Counted from the stretch's first letter, positions 43,176 to 52,237 are shown. The stretch: 64,000 nucleotides of DNA from Streptomyces bottropensis ATCC 25435 (GCF_000383595.1 NZ_KB911581.1:5116496-5180495); one strand, 5' to 3'. Numbers and translations: made by a program. Notes: generated by a model from the sequence alone, not told the origin.

Positions 43176-43676
43176 CCGGCCGGGAGCGGCTACGGGCCCG
43201 GGGCGGAGGAGGCCGGGGAACCGTGGCGGGACCGGGGTCCCCAGCTGCTCAGGACGGCGTCCTTCGCAAGTGCGCGAGCCCGGCTGCGGCTCACGCCCGG
43301 GCCCGCGACGAAGCGGTGCCGGGCGTCGCCCTGATCGTGCTGCACCGGCTGACCCCGGCTCCCTGCCACCGCCCGGCAGCCATCCGGACGCCTTCATGCG
43401 CCTTCCATCCCCGTGCGCCGGCCTCAGGCAGCCGGGGAGGATCGGTGTGGAAACACACGCGGAGCGCACCGGAGGCTGTCCGCGCGGCGCACGCGGCTGA
43501 GCCCAGTTCGGATACTGCAAAGCGACGGCCCTCGGTCCATCGTCGTGACGTTCGTGCTCCTGCGGCAGCGGGCCACGGCCGCCAGATGACCCGGCAGTCG
43601 AGGGCGATTGGGCCCGTGCGGGACCGGGCGCCCGCTGTCTGCCCATGTCGTGGTGGGCGGGTCGGGGGATCGGGGT
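43176..43676. other. Gap before the first 755-bp repeat
   Basis: About 500 bp, no supported gene. Probably decayed DNA left after loss of the MBL-fold gene. Confidence 0.3.
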
Positions 43677-43683
43677 GGGCGGT

Positions 43684-43698
43684 TATATTCGGAGGGTG
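43684..43698 (+). promoter_or_regulatory. TATATT -10 box for leaderless TetR gene
   Basis: TATATT (43684-43689) lies 6 nt before the GTG at 43696, the spacing seen for leaderless mRNAs in actinobacteria. The GGAGG between them touches the GTG, too close to act as a ribosome site. The second copy has the same box at 46293-46298 with different upstream DNA. Confidence 0.6.
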
Positions 43699-44421
43699 AT
43701 CGACAGGGATGGGCATGGTTCTGGGTCGGCGGGGCGGCGGCGTCATCGGCGCTCGGCTGATCCCAGTCGTCGACATGATCCGGAGCTGACGCGTCAGAGC
43801 ATCATGGATGCGGCGAACGAGGAGTTCGGGGAGCACGGTTTCAAGGGGGCCCGTGTGGAGCGGATCGCTGCGGCGGCTGGTGTGAACCATTCGTTGATCA
43901 CTTACCACTTCGGTGGCAAGCAGGGTCTTTATGATGCTGTGGCCGAGCGGTGGATCACCAGGGGCGCGACGATGATGAGCGGTGCGGAGCCGTTCGCTGA
44001 GATCGTCCGGGATTTCGTGCGCTGGGAGCATGAGGAGAAGGTGTCGATCATCCGCACGCTGGTCCGTGGGGAGCTCGACGGCGGGCCTCCGCCTCCCGAG
44101 GCGTGGGCGGCCCGGCTGCTCGATGTCGTCGACGAAACCCGCAGACGGCAGGCTCGGGGTGAGATCCGGGCCGATCTGGATGTCGGCGCGTTGACGCTGG
44201 CGTTCTTCACCGCGGCGATGGCGCCGGAGATCCTGCCGCAGTTGGCCGCGACCGTCACGGGTGCGGATCCGGCCTCCGCGGAGTTCATCGACCGTTACGC
44301 CGAACAGCTGGCCCGCCTGGTCCACATACTCGCCGAAGTTCCCCAGGACGGACCGGGGAGCCGGACGGTGCCCCGGCCGGGTGCCGGCGAGACCCAGGAC
44401 GAGGATCACCCCGACAACTGA
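43696..44421 (+). CDS. TetR-family regulator, copy A
   Basis: 241 aa. An Arg-rich N-terminal arm, then HTH LTRQSIMDAANEEFGEHGFK and AAAAGVNHSLITYHFGGKQG, then a TetR C-domain (RGEIRADLDVGALTLAFFTA). The GTG at 43696 is read as a leaderless start. Identical protein encoded at 46305-47030. A candidate for the regulator of the CTGACAAAAGTTTGTCAG sites, but nothing in the sequence proves it. Confidence 0.86.
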   Translation: MIDRDGHGSGSAGRRRHRRSADPSRRHDPELTRQSIMDAANEEFGEHGFKGARVERIAAAAGVNHSLITYHFGGKQGLYDAVAERWITRGATMMSGAEPFAEIVRDFVRWEHEEKVSIIRTLVRGELDGGPPPPEAWAARLLDVVDETRRRQARGEIRADLDVGALTLAFFTAAMAPEILPQLAATVTGADPASAEFIDRYAEQLARLVHILAEVPQDGPGSRTVPRPGAGETQDEDHPDN

Positions 44422-44431
44422 CGGCGCCCCA

Positions 44432-44934
44432 GCTCAGCGGGTGTCACAAGCGCGCACCGCACTGGTCCGCAAGGGGTCTCTGCTCTCCAGGGGGTCACTG
44501 CTCCGCAGGGGTTCGCATCGCCGTAGACCAGCACCCGGCTCGGCCGGCGCTTCCCGCCAGATGGTTCGCCTCACTTGCGCCTTGGTTCAGGCATCCTCGC
44601 TCCCTCTGATGCGTCCTTTCTTGAAGGGACGGCGACAGGGACAGCGCCTGGCGTGGGCGTCATCCGAACGGGTCGTACGAAACGCTTTCCGTTGAACGGA
44701 ATCCGCCGTGTCGCCGCCAGCGGAAGCCACGCATCATGACTGCAAGGGGCTGCGTCGCCCGTCTGGCGGCCGGGGTGAGGTGCGTCGTTCGTCGAGGACA
44801 CGGCGCTCGGGCTCTTCTCTCCCGCCGATCGAGCCGGGGACTGCACGCAGGGCCACTGTTCTTGAGGGGCCGCGCGGATGGCTGTGTGGGCAACGCTCAC
44901 GGAACCTCCGGCCCCACGGAAAGGGAGTTGTGTC
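44432..44934. other. Upstream region of the SDR gene
   Basis: About 500 bp, no supported gene. It holds a perfect 15-bp palindrome at 44687-44701 and the promoter of the SDR gene. Confidence 0.4.
44687..44701. promoter_or_regulatory. Palindrome TTCCGTT-G-AACGGAA
   Basis: Perfect 7-bp arms around one base, 234 bp before the SDR ATG. Size and TTCC/GGAA ends suggest an IclR-type site; intact IclR genes lie at 38901 and 51461 and a remnant at 45957. Confidence 0.55.
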
Positions 44935-45681
44935 ATGGCGGGACGTCTGGCGGGAAGAATTGCCGTGGTGACCGGCGGCAGCGCCGGGATCGGTCAGGAG
45001 ATCGCCCGGAAGCTGTCGCTCGAAGGCGCCGACATCGCGGTCGCCGATGTCGACGCGACGGACGATACGCAGGGGTCTGTCGAGGGGAACGGCCGGCGGT
45101 TCTTCAGCGCGAAGGTCGATGTCTCCGACGAGGCCCAGGTGAACGCCTTCGCCGCAGAGGTCCGGGACGCGCTCGGCCCAGTCGACATCCTCGTGAACAA
45201 CGCGGGCATCGTGCCCTTCGCCGGCATCGACGACGTGACGCTCGAGCAGTGGAGCCGGACCTTCGCGGTCAACGTGACCGGAGCCTTCTTGACGGCCAAG
45301 GCGTTCCTCGAGGACCTCAAGCAGTCCAGCGCCGGTCGAGTGATCAACATAACGTCCGGAAGCTACTGGGTGAGCCCGCCACCGTTTGTCGCGTACATCT
45401 CCTCCAAGGGTGCCCTCAACGGGTTCACCAACGTGCTGGCGGCCAACCTGGCGGAACACGATGTCACGGTCAACGCGGTCTCTCCCAGCCTGGTCCCCAC
45501 AGCCGCAGCGCTCCGGAGCGCGGGCGAGGCGTTCTTCGACATGACCGTACAGATGCAGGATCTGAAACGACGACAGAGTCCGACGGACGTCGCCAACACG
45601 GTGGCGTTTCTCGCCTCCGACGAAGCCGCGTTCATCACCGGCCAGATCCTCGCCGTCGACGGAGGGCTCACGCGTCGCTGA
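44935..45681 (+). CDS. SDR-family oxidoreductase
   Basis: 248-aa classical SDR. TGGSAGIGQE, NNAG (88-91), Ser near 141, Tyr154 and Lys158 in YISSK, and the C-terminal TGQILAVDGG. ATG at 44935 with AAGGGAG. It stands alone between the two 755-bp repeats. FabG-like fold; likely oxidises an alcohol or reduces a ketone of an aromatic side chain. Confidence 0.9.
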   Translation: MAGRLAGRIAVVTGGSAGIGQEIARKLSLEGADIAVADVDATDDTQGSVEGNGRRFFSAKVDVSDEAQVNAFAAEVRDALGPVDILVNNAGIVPFAGIDDVTLEQWSRTFAVNVTGAFLTAKAFLEDLKQSSAGRVINITSGSYWVSPPPFVAYISSKGALNGFTNVLAANLAEHDVTVNAVSPSLVPTAAALRSAGEAFFDMTVQMQDLKRRQSPTDVANTVAFLASDEAAFITGQILAVDGGLTRR

Positions 45682-45689
45682 CAGCGCGC

Positions 45690-45850
45690 CGTCGTAGCGC
45701 GCGTCTCCGCTGTCGGCACCGGCCTGGTCCGCTGCGGCACGAGCGCGGTCGGCCAGATCGGCCGGCACATGGATCGAGACCTCTCCGAACCGGTGGGCGA
45801 TCGGCAGCGGTGCGGTGGCTGAGTCGGTCAGTCGGCGGAGCTGCGGCTCG
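45690..45850 (-). pseudogene. Possible antitoxin-like (RHH/CopG-type) fragment
   Basis: The minus frame FGEVSIHVPADLADRARAAA, then DQAGADSGDARYDGAL resembles the start of small antitoxin-type proteins (xISIHVPxDLAxRARAAAxxAG). No start, no partner toxin. Weak call. Confidence 0.25.
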
Positions 45851-45956
45851 CGATGAGGAAGGCCCACGTGGCACCGGTGCGGTCGACCGTGGCGGCCGGA
45901 GTCGTGCGGACAGTTGCCCGTGGAGCAACGACACGTGTGGTGCAAGCGTCCGATGG

Positions 45957-46250
45957 CGCCGTGAGATGGTGTCCGCGGCTCGTCGCACGGCGGGTGCCAG
46001 CCGGTCCACCTGTTCCGCTTCCGGTGCGAGAACGCCGAGTGCCGCGACGAACCGGTGCTCGGCGTCGAGGACCGGAGCGGCGACCGATGCCCTTCCGGCT
46101 GTGAGTTCACCTTGTGAGCAGCCGATCCGTGCGTCCAGCACCTTGGTCAGCTCGGCTTCCGGTCTGCCGGGGCCGGCGAAACGTCCACATGGTGTACCGG
46201 CGAGCGACGCGGACCGCGGGAGGCCGCGGACGCCGGGGCCGTGGGCACGT
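45957..46250 (-). pseudogene. IclR C-terminal remnant, copy of 51461-52219
   Basis: RIGCSQGELTAGRASVAAPV, then FVAALGVLAPEAEQVDRLAP and AVRRAAD match the IclR protein at 51461-52219 almost residue for residue. The DNA match runs about 51479-51765 and then decays. It lacks the HTH. It stops just before the second 755-bp repeat. Confidence 0.85.
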
Positions 46251-46285
46251 CCTGGGCGCCGTAGCCCTGGATCCAGCTGCTGCTC

Positions 46286-47040
46286 GGGCGGTTATATTCG
46301 GAGGGTGATCGACAGGGATGGGCATGGTTCTGGGTCGGCGGGGCGGCGGCGTCATCGGCGCTCGGCTGATCCCAGTCGTCGACATGATCCGGAGCTGACG
46401 CGTCAGAGCATCATGGATGCGGCGAACGAGGAGTTCGGGGAGCACGGTTTCAAGGGGGCCCGTGTGGAGCGGATCGCTGCGGCGGCTGGTGTGAACCATT
46501 CGTTGATCACTTACCACTTCGGTGGCAAGCAGGGTCTTTATGATGCTGTGGCCGAGCGGTGGATCACCAGGGGCGCGACGATGATGAGCGGTGCGGAGCC
46601 GTTCGCTGAGATCGTCCGGGATTTCGTGCGCTGGGAGCATGAGGAGAAGGTGTCGATCATCCGCACGCTGGTCCGTGGGGAGCTCGACGGCGGGCCTCCG
46701 CCTCCCGAGGCGTGGGCGGCCCGGCTGCTCGATGTCGTCGACGAAACCCGCAGACGGCAGGCTCGGGGTGAGATCCGGGCCGATCTGGATGTCGGCGCGT
46801 TGACGCTGGCGTTCTTCACCGCGGCGATGGCGCCGGAGATCCTGCCGCAGTTGGCCGCGACCGTCACGGGTGCGGATCCGGCCTCCGCGGAGTTCATCGA
46901 CCGTTACGCCGAACAGCTGGCCCGCCTGGTCCACATACTCGCCGAAGTTCCCCAGGACGGACCGGGGAGCCGGACGGTGCCCCGGCCGGGTGCCGGCGAG
47001 ACCCAGGACGAGGATCACCCCGACAACTGACGGCGCCCCA
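46286..47040 (+). repeat. 755-bp direct repeat, copy B
   Basis: Identical to 43677-44431. The 1854 bp between the copies holds the SDR gene and the IclR remnant. Recombination between copies would delete or amplify that segment. Confidence 0.95.
46305..47030 (+). CDS. TetR-family regulator, copy B
   Basis: Same 241-aa protein and -10 box as copy A. The DNA upstream of the repeat edge (46285 and below) differs from copy A, so the -35 region and expression level may differ. Convergent with the reductase at 47284. Confidence 0.85.
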   Translation: MIDRDGHGSGSAGRRRHRRSADPSRRHDPELTRQSIMDAANEEFGEHGFKGARVERIAAAAGVNHSLITYHFGGKQGLYDAVAERWITRGATMMSGAEPFAEIVRDFVRWEHEEKVSIIRTLVRGELDGGPPPPEAWAARLLDVVDETRRRQARGEIRADLDVGALTLAFFTAAMAPEILPQLAATVTGADPASAEFIDRYAEQLARLVHILAEVPQDGPGSRTVPRPGAGETQDEDHPDN

Positions 47041-47283
47041 ACCGCACTTGGACCAGCTCCTGCCCGGCCTCGTTGAGCACGCAGACCCGCGTAGTGGCGT
47101 CCTGGACGGCGAACGCCGCGCGCTCGGGGAAGCAGGCGATGCCGCAGAACGGCCTGCTGCGGCGTGCATCAGACGGCGCAGCAGGGCATATCGGCGCTCA
47201 CGGCTGCGAGTGACGCGGCTTCAGTCCGTTCGACGGCGGCGACACTCTGTCCGATGCGGTCGGCGGGATGATGGGTGACTCGT
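47041..47283. other. Gap with a coding-like scrap
   Basis: The minus frame at about 47035-47160 reads RPFCGIACFPERAAFAVQDA, then TTRVCVLNEAGQELVQVR. It looks like a protein C-terminus, family unknown. It is cut by the repeat edge at 47040, which dates the insertion after this gene. Confidence 0.3.
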
Positions 47284-48234
47284 TCACAGGTCCAGCTCCA
47301 GGATGGGCGAGAGCGCCCGGGACGAGCAGGTCGCGAACATGCCTTCGGCCTGCTCGTCGGCGGTGAGCACGTCGTCGCGGTGGTCGGGGTCGCCCGCCAG
47401 CACCCGCACGACGCAATCCCCGCAGATGCCCTGCTGGCATGAGTACGGCGCGTCCACGCCCTTCTCCAGCAGCACATCGAGCACGCTGCGCCCCTCGGGG
47501 ACGAGGTACTCGGCCCCCGTCGAGGCCAGGCGTACGGTGAAGCCGCCCGAGCCGGCTGCACCGGGTTCCGAGACGGGCCGGGCGCTGCTGAACCGCTCCT
47601 TGTGCAGGACATGCGGTGGCCAGCCCAGCGCTTCGGCCTTGGCCAGCACGTAATCCATGAACCCTGCCGGGCCACAGACGTAGGCCGCCGTGTCCTGGTG
47701 GGGATCGCCGAGGTCACGCTCCATGTCCAGCATCTGCTCCGGGCGCTCGTCATCGAAGTGAAAGGCGACACGGGGGTTGCCTGTCAGCTCCGAAACGAAG
47801 GCCGCGCGAGTGCGGCTGCGCGCACAGTAGTGCAGCGCGTAGTCGCCGCCGGCCTGTTCGAGGTGGCGCACCATCGCCAGCAGCGGGGTGATGCCGATGC
47901 CACCTGCGATCAGCAGATGCCGTTGGGCCGTGACGAGGGGGAAGCGGTTGCGCGGCGCCGAGATCCGCAGCCGGTCGCCCACCCTGAGCGCGTGCATGGC
48001 CCGCGAACCACCGCGGGACCGGGGCTCGTTCAACACTGCCAGGCGGTACCGTCCGGTCCCGGGCGGCCCGCACAGCGAGTACTGGCGGACCAGTCCGGAG
48101 TCGGTCAGCACATCGATGTGCGCGCCCGCGGTGTAGGCCGGGAACTCGGCCTCCTCGCCCGGGGCGAGGTCGATCACCGCGACATCCTGGGTCGCGAGGA
48201 AGTGGGAGACCACCACCGCTTCCGTCCACGTCAC
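47284..48234 (-). CDS. Oxygenase reductase, VanB-like (flavin, NAD, [2Fe-2S])
   Basis: 316 aa. RQYSLCGPPGTGRYRLAVLN, LIAGGIGITPLLAMVRHLEQ, then C-terminal SCQQGICGDC with a final Cys in ATCSSR. Electron donor for the Rieske oxygenase whose gene ends 13 bp upstream. GTG at 48234 with GAGGAGA. Similar to, but clearly diverged from, the P450-linked reductase at 39811. Confidence 0.92.
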   Translation of the reverse strand: MTWTEAVVVSHFLATQDVAVIDLAPGEEAEFPAYTAGAHIDVLTDSGLVRQYSLCGPPGTGRYRLAVLNEPRSRGGSRAMHALRVGDRLRISAPRNRFPLVTAQRHLLIAGGIGITPLLAMVRHLEQAGGDYALHYCARSRTRAAFVSELTGNPRVAFHFDDERPEQMLDMERDLGDPHQDTAAYVCGPAGFMDYVLAKAEALGWPPHVLHKERFSSARPVSEPGAAGSGGFTVRLASTGAEYLVPEGRSVLDVLLEKGVDAPYSCQQGICGDCVVRVLAGDPDHRDDVLTADEQAEGMFATCSSRALSPILELDL

Positions 48235-48247
48235 AGCCAGTCTCTCC

Positions 48248-49540
48248 TCAGGCTCCGGCCACGGGCACAGCCGCCGCGGTGTCTTCCCCTGTCCCCGTGG
48301 GCACCGTGTACACCCCGGAGTCGACATGGCGCGGCGGCTCCTCGGCCATGCTCACGTTCAGCGGGTCGCGTCCGGCCTCCACGTCGTCGATCATGGTCTT
48401 CAGCATCCTGCGGAGCATCACCACGCCGCGGTCGGTTGTCGCCAGGGTCTCCTCGGAATGCATCGGGATCGCTCCCTGAGAGCCCTGTGCCTCACCGTCG
48501 CCGGGGAACCGCTGGCGTTCCTCCTCGGTCAGTTCCCACGGGTTCTTGCCGTTCTGCGTGAGGCCGAAGGCGAACCGGACCACTCGCTCCGGATCGCTGG
48601 ACCGGATGGAGAAGAACACCCGGTGGTGGGTGTCGTCCATCGGGACGACCCACATGATGTGGTCGGGTCGCTTGTCGGTGGGCAGGTCCACGTAGTCCGG
48701 CAGCCCGAAGACGTTCGGCATGTGAAGTTCCACGCGGAAGGTCCGCAGTCGCGGGTCGCCGTTCTCCGCCTTGTCCCGGATGAGCTCGTCGTACTTGGCT
48801 CCGTACTGGGTCCTGGTGTACGTGATGCTGTCCTGGAAGGCGTCGGGCTCGTAGAAGTTCTCGGGGAGGCCGGTGGTGCCCGTCCCCAGGGCCTGGTAGC
48901 CGCTGTGCGTGGAGTGCAGCCAGCTGACGTGCGACGGATCGAGCGCGTTCTCGTACATGTTCAGCCAGCTGAAGTCGGACACCAGGCCGGTCGGGGACAG
49001 CCCGGGAATCGGCCACGCGGCGTAGTACTGATCGCCCTCTTCCAGGGGTTCCAGGGCGGTGTATCGGGGGAGGGCGGGCTTGCGCTCGGGCGGTCCCATG
49101 TAGACGAACACGAGGCCGTACCGCTCCTCGACCGGGTACCACGGCTGGCGCGCGGCGTCGCGGCGGCGGCCACGGTCGGGTTCGAGGGCCTGCTCCAGGC
49201 AGTTCCCCCGGACGTCGAACTTCCATCCGTGGTAACAGCAGCGGATGCCGTCCTGCTCGACACGGCCGTAGAACAGGCTGCTGCCGCGGTGCGCGCACCG
49301 CTCGAAGACGACGCCGGGGCGGCCCTGCCCGTCACGGAAGACGACCAGGTCCTCGCCCAGGACGCGCGTACGGTGCGGAACGTCGCTGGTGAGCGTCGCC
49401 GACGTCGCGATCGGGTGCCAGTACCGCCGCAGCAGCTCACCCATCGGCGTGCCCGGACCGACTTCGGCCAGTCGTGCGTCGTATGACGGTGTCGTGCGGC
49501 CGTAACCGGTACCGGTGTCCGCAGGGGTTGTCTCAGTCAT
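48248..49540 (-). CDS. Rieske non-heme iron oxygenase, alpha subunit
   Basis: 430 aa. Rieske cluster: Cys82/His84 in RCAHRGSSLF and Cys101/His104 in IRCCYHGW. Mononuclear Fe motif NALDPSHVSWLHSTH. Size and layout follow the phthalate 4,5-dioxygenase / vanillate O-demethylase group, which work with a VanB-type reductase and no beta subunit. Ring hydroxylation or O-demethylation of an aromatic acid is expected. ATG at 49540 with GAGGAG. The operon is preceded by the first CTGACAAA promoter cassette. Confidence 0.92.
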   Translation of the reverse strand: MTETTPADTGTGYGRTTPSYDARLAEVGPGTPMGELLRRYWHPIATSATLTSDVPHRTRVLGEDLVVFRDGQGRPGVVFERCAHRGSSLFYGRVEQDGIRCCYHGWKFDVRGNCLEQALEPDRGRRRDAARQPWYPVEERYGLVFVYMGPPERKPALPRYTALEPLEEGDQYYAAWPIPGLSPTGLVSDFSWLNMYENALDPSHVSWLHSTHSGYQALGTGTTGLPENFYEPDAFQDSITYTRTQYGAKYDELIRDKAENGDPRLRTFRVELHMPNVFGLPDYVDLPTDKRPDHIMWVVPMDDTHHRVFFSIRSSDPERVVRFAFGLTQNGKNPWELTEEERQRFPGDGEAQGSQGAIPMHSEETLATTDRGVVMLRRMLKTMIDDVEAGRDPLNVSMAEEPPRHVDSGVYTVPTGTGEDTAAAVPVAGA

Positions 49541-49884
49541 GTCGATCTCCTCGACGTTGAGGGCAGCGAAATAGCCGACGGAATGTCGTCACCGTCGCCT
49601 TCGAGGGCCACGGTGAGTAGTCCTCTGGCGAGTGCGAGGTTCTTCAGGTGTTCCGCCCGTCGGTGTGCACGTCGACGAGCCGGGTTCGGATGGGGATCGG
49701 TCGCCGGCACGATGCCCCCGCTCAGACGTACGCGCTTCGGGGAAGGTGAGGCATACCAGCGGTCTTTGCGCAGGTGCCGGTCGGAGAACAGGCCGGGAGT
49801 ACGGGCAACGCCCCGTCCCACGGCGGCCGTTGCATCACGCGACGACCACGTGCGCGCGATGTCGTGACTGAGCGGTTCCCTCAT
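49541..49884 (-). pseudogene. GlcG/HbpS-like gene start, truncated
   Basis: ATG at 49884 reads MREPLSHDIARTW, nearly the start of the intact GlcG-like protein at 56842 (MREPLSYEIARRAAE). The similarity then stops. What follows includes a FSDRHLRK stretch also seen near 55410 (FFDRHLRG), so this leader is shared between two operons. Near the Rieske ATG, a 5' block (GACGTTGAGGG, CTCCTCGACG) is shared with 52621-52660. Confidence 0.6.
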
Positions 49885-50088
49885 GGCGTTACCTCTCCTC
49901 GGGCGGAATCGCGGAGTCCCGGCCGGGTCGCACTCGCGTGCTGCTGATCAGGCTCACTTGGGGTTTCGGGCCTTGCGCGGCTCCACGCTGTCGAACTCGC
50001 GACACCTGTGACCACAGGGGGATGGACAGCGGCGACGCGGCGCTGTCGGGCAGGTCCTGGACGACAGCCCTACCTCTGCTCGAACGGC

Positions 50089-50141
50089 AACGTAGCACCG
50101 CGAAGCTCCTGTGATTAATACTTCTGACAAAAGTTTGTCAG
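50089..50141 (-). promoter_or_regulatory. Promoter cassette 1: operator plus TACGTT box
   Basis: CTGACAAAAGTTTGTCAG (50124-50141, perfect 8-bp arms). Reading leftward, 30 bp after its TTGTCA comes GGTGCTACGTTG, whose TACGTT (complement of 50089-50094) fits a -10. The operator lies upstream of the expected -35, a position more typical of activation. The same layout recurs at 55.8 and 56.4 kb. Confidence 0.75.
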
Positions 50142-50497
50142 AAAATCCGACATGGCGTGCGGCACGCGTCCGCAGAGCGATGGGACGCCGCTGACGCCAC
50201 CCACGTGGAGGGTGACCTCATGCAGATTCGCGGTCGAAGCCGTGTGTGTGCGGACCGGGCCCGTGCTCCCGCTTCAGCCGCTCCCAGCGGGCAGGGGTCA
50301 GCCGTTATGCCGACGCCCGCACTGCCGAGCGCGACGCGTCCGCTACTCCAGACGCACGCGCTCCCGAGACGACGCACTTCCGCTTCTCCTCCCGGGGCGT
50401 CAGTGCGTCCCTGCGTGGATACGGCTCGACGACGTCCTACCGCACGTATCGAGAACCGTCGTTCCCTGACTGACAGACAGCGGCCGCGAGTTCGACT
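50142..50497. other. Gap between promoter cassette 1 and the SDR gene
   Basis: 356 bp, no supported gene or clear motif. Confidence 0.3.
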
Positions 50498-51373
50498 TCA
50501 GCGACGACTCATGACGAAGCTCGTACCGGTCAGTTCCTCGGACAGCGCCCAGAGGCGCTTCGCCGCCGCCGGATCGCTGGCGGCCGCGGTCGGGCTGACC
50601 AGTGCCGGGCCGCCGCGCATCCCGGAGATGCCGTCCGGCCCGACGTAACTCGCACCGGGAAGGTCCTCGGTCGCGGCGAAGAGCGTCGGCAGGGCACCGG
50701 CCGAGGCATCTTGCGCGATCACCCGGATGAACATGCGCAGCATCGGGTTCGGGGTGCGCAGCAGATCTGTCGCCGCGAGGCCGGGATGCGCGGCGAGCGC
50801 ACGCACGGGTGATCCGATCTCGCTGAGCCGTCGCTGCAGTTCCAGCGTGAAGAGCAGGTTTGCCAGCTTGGACTGGCCGTACGCCTTCCGGGCGTTGTAG
50901 GCGCCGGTGAGGTTCGGGTTGTCGAAGTCGATTCCGCTCACCCACCGGTGCGCGGCGGCGGAGACCGTCACGACGCGGTCGGTGATGTGCGGCAGCAGCA
51001 GATTGGTGAGCGCGAAGTGGCCGAGATGGTTGGTGCCGAGGTGCGTCTCGAAGCCGTCCTCGGTGCGCCCCTCCGGCGCCATCATCACGCCCGCGTTGTT
51101 GATCAGCAGGTCGAGGTCGCCGTCCCAGGAGGCGGCGAACTGCCGCACTGACGCGAGGTCGGCGAGATCGAGGCGGCGGACCTCGTGGCTGCCTGGGACC
51201 GCGGCTGCGGCCTCCCTGCCCTTGTCGAGGTCGCGCACGGCGAGGACCACGTGCGCGCCGGCTCTGCCCAGCGCCTGCGCCGTAGGTATGCCCAGGCCAC
51301 TGTTCGCGCCGGTGACGACCGCGGTGCGGCCGGTCAGGTCAGGCATGTCGCTGATCTTCCAAGTGGCGGACAT
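50498..51373 (-). CDS. SDR, retinol-dehydrogenase-like
   Basis: 291 aa. TGANSGLGIPTAQALGRAGA, NNAGVMMAPEGRT, catalytic YGQSKLAN, and LAAHPGLAATDLLR, the signature of the larger retinol-dehydrogenase/protochlorophyllide-reductase-like SDRs. ATG at 51373. It is 87 bp downstream of the IclR gene on the same strand. Substrate unknown; an aromatic alcohol or ketone is plausible. Confidence 0.87.
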   Translation of the reverse strand: MSATWKISDMPDLTGRTAVVTGANSGLGIPTAQALGRAGAHVVLAVRDLDKGREAAAAVPGSHEVRRLDLADLASVRQFAASWDGDLDLLINNAGVMMAPEGRTEDGFETHLGTNHLGHFALTNLLLPHITDRVVTVSAAAHRWVSGIDFDNPNLTGAYNARKAYGQSKLANLLFTLELQRRLSEIGSPVRALAAHPGLAATDLLRTPNPMLRMFIRVIAQDASAGALPTLFAATEDLPGASYVGPDGISGMRGGPALVSPTAAASDPAAAKRLWALSEELTGTSFVMSRR

Positions 51374-51460
51374 GGACTGCTCTTTTCGCTTCGGTGGTGG
51401 GGGCTCGCGGGCTGACGCCGGTGAGCCATTCGCTCATGGGAATCAGACTCAAGGAATGCG

Positions 51461-52219
51461 TCAGGGGCTGGTGGGAAGGCGCCGTGATATGGCGTCCGCG
51501 GCTCGTCGCACGGCGGGTGCCAGCCGGTCCACCTGCTCCGCTTCCGGTGCCAGCACGCCGAGTGCCGCGACGAACCGGCCCTCGGCGTCGAAGACCGGAG
51601 CGGCGACCGACGCTGTCCCCGCTGTGAGTTCGCCTTGTGAGTATCCGATCCGTGCGTCCCGCACCTTGACCAGCTCGGCTTCCAGTCTGCCGCAGCCGGC
51701 GATCGTCCGCGTGGTGTACCGGCGCAGCGATGCGGACTGCAGGACGGCGCGGACGCCTGGGTCGTCGGAGTAGGCCAGGATCACCTTTCCCACCCCGGTC
51801 GCGTGCAGGGGGAGTCCGCGAGCCACCTCCGCGACGTTGGCGACCGCCCGGGGACCAGTGACCTTGTCGACGCACACGGCCTGGTGGTGGCCTGCGACGG
51901 CAAGGTGAACGACGGTGTGGGTACGGCCTGCGAGTGACTGCATGACGGGGTGTGCCGCGTGGCGCAGGCCACGCTGTCGTGGTGCCGCGGAGCCGAGTTC
52001 CCACAGTGCGGTTCCGATCTGGAGGGTGCCGTCGTCGTTCCGCTCCAGGGCGCCTTCGGCTATCAGTTCGCGCGTCAGCCGGTGGGCGGTCGCCACCGGG
52101 ATCCGTGACCGGCGTGCGAGGTCCGTGAGCGTCACCGGGGCGTTTCCGTGCCGACAGGCGTGCAGAATCGCGAAGACACGGCTTGTGCTGCTACGACCCG
52201 GCTCATTGGAGATGGGCAT
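51461..52219 (-). CDS. IclR-family regulator
   Basis: 252 aa. HTH: VTLTDLARRSRIPVATAHRL; effector domain GLPLHATGVGKVILAY, then RIGYSQGELTAGTASVAAPV. ATG at 52219. A decayed duplicate of its 3' half sits at 45957-46250. It lies among three leftward oxygenase genes and is another candidate for the CTGACAAA sites, although those are longer than usual IclR operators. Confidence 0.87.
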   Translation of the reverse strand: MPISNEPGRSSTSRVFAILHACRHGNAPVTLTDLARRSRIPVATAHRLTRELIAEGALERNDDGTLQIGTALWELGSAAPRQRGLRHAAHPVMQSLAGRTHTVVHLAVAGHHQAVCVDKVTGPRAVANVAEVARGLPLHATGVGKVILAYSDDPGVRAVLQSASLRRYTTRTIAGCGRLEAELVKVRDARIGYSQGELTAGTASVAAPVFDAEGRFVAALGVLAPEAEQVDRLAPAVRRAADAISRRLPTSP

Positions 52220-52237
52220 CGTTGCGCCGATGACGGC

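Larger units (their letters stand above)
43677..44431 (+). repeat. 755-bp direct repeat, copy A
   Basis: Starts GGGCGGTTATATTC and ends CGGCGCCCCA. It matches 46286-47040 base for base wherever compared, with sharp edges. It carries one TetR gene and its -10 box but not the -35 region. Identity implies a very recent duplication or ongoing gene conversion. Confidence 0.95.

Noticed and set aside
44736..47030. A single 764-residue plus-strand frame running through the SDR and into TetR copy B
   Set aside because: It crosses the SDR gene out of frame; only the last 241 residues (TetR) are real.
43677..47040. Composite transposon bounded by the 755-bp repeats
   Set aside because: The repeats encode TetR, not a transposase, and no inverted ends are seen; a segmental duplication is simpler.
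49889..50098. MLRCRSSRG ORFs just after promoter cassettes 1 and 2
   Set aside because: Their start codon lies inside the TACGTT box and the frames diverge at once; the similarity reflects shared promoter DNA.
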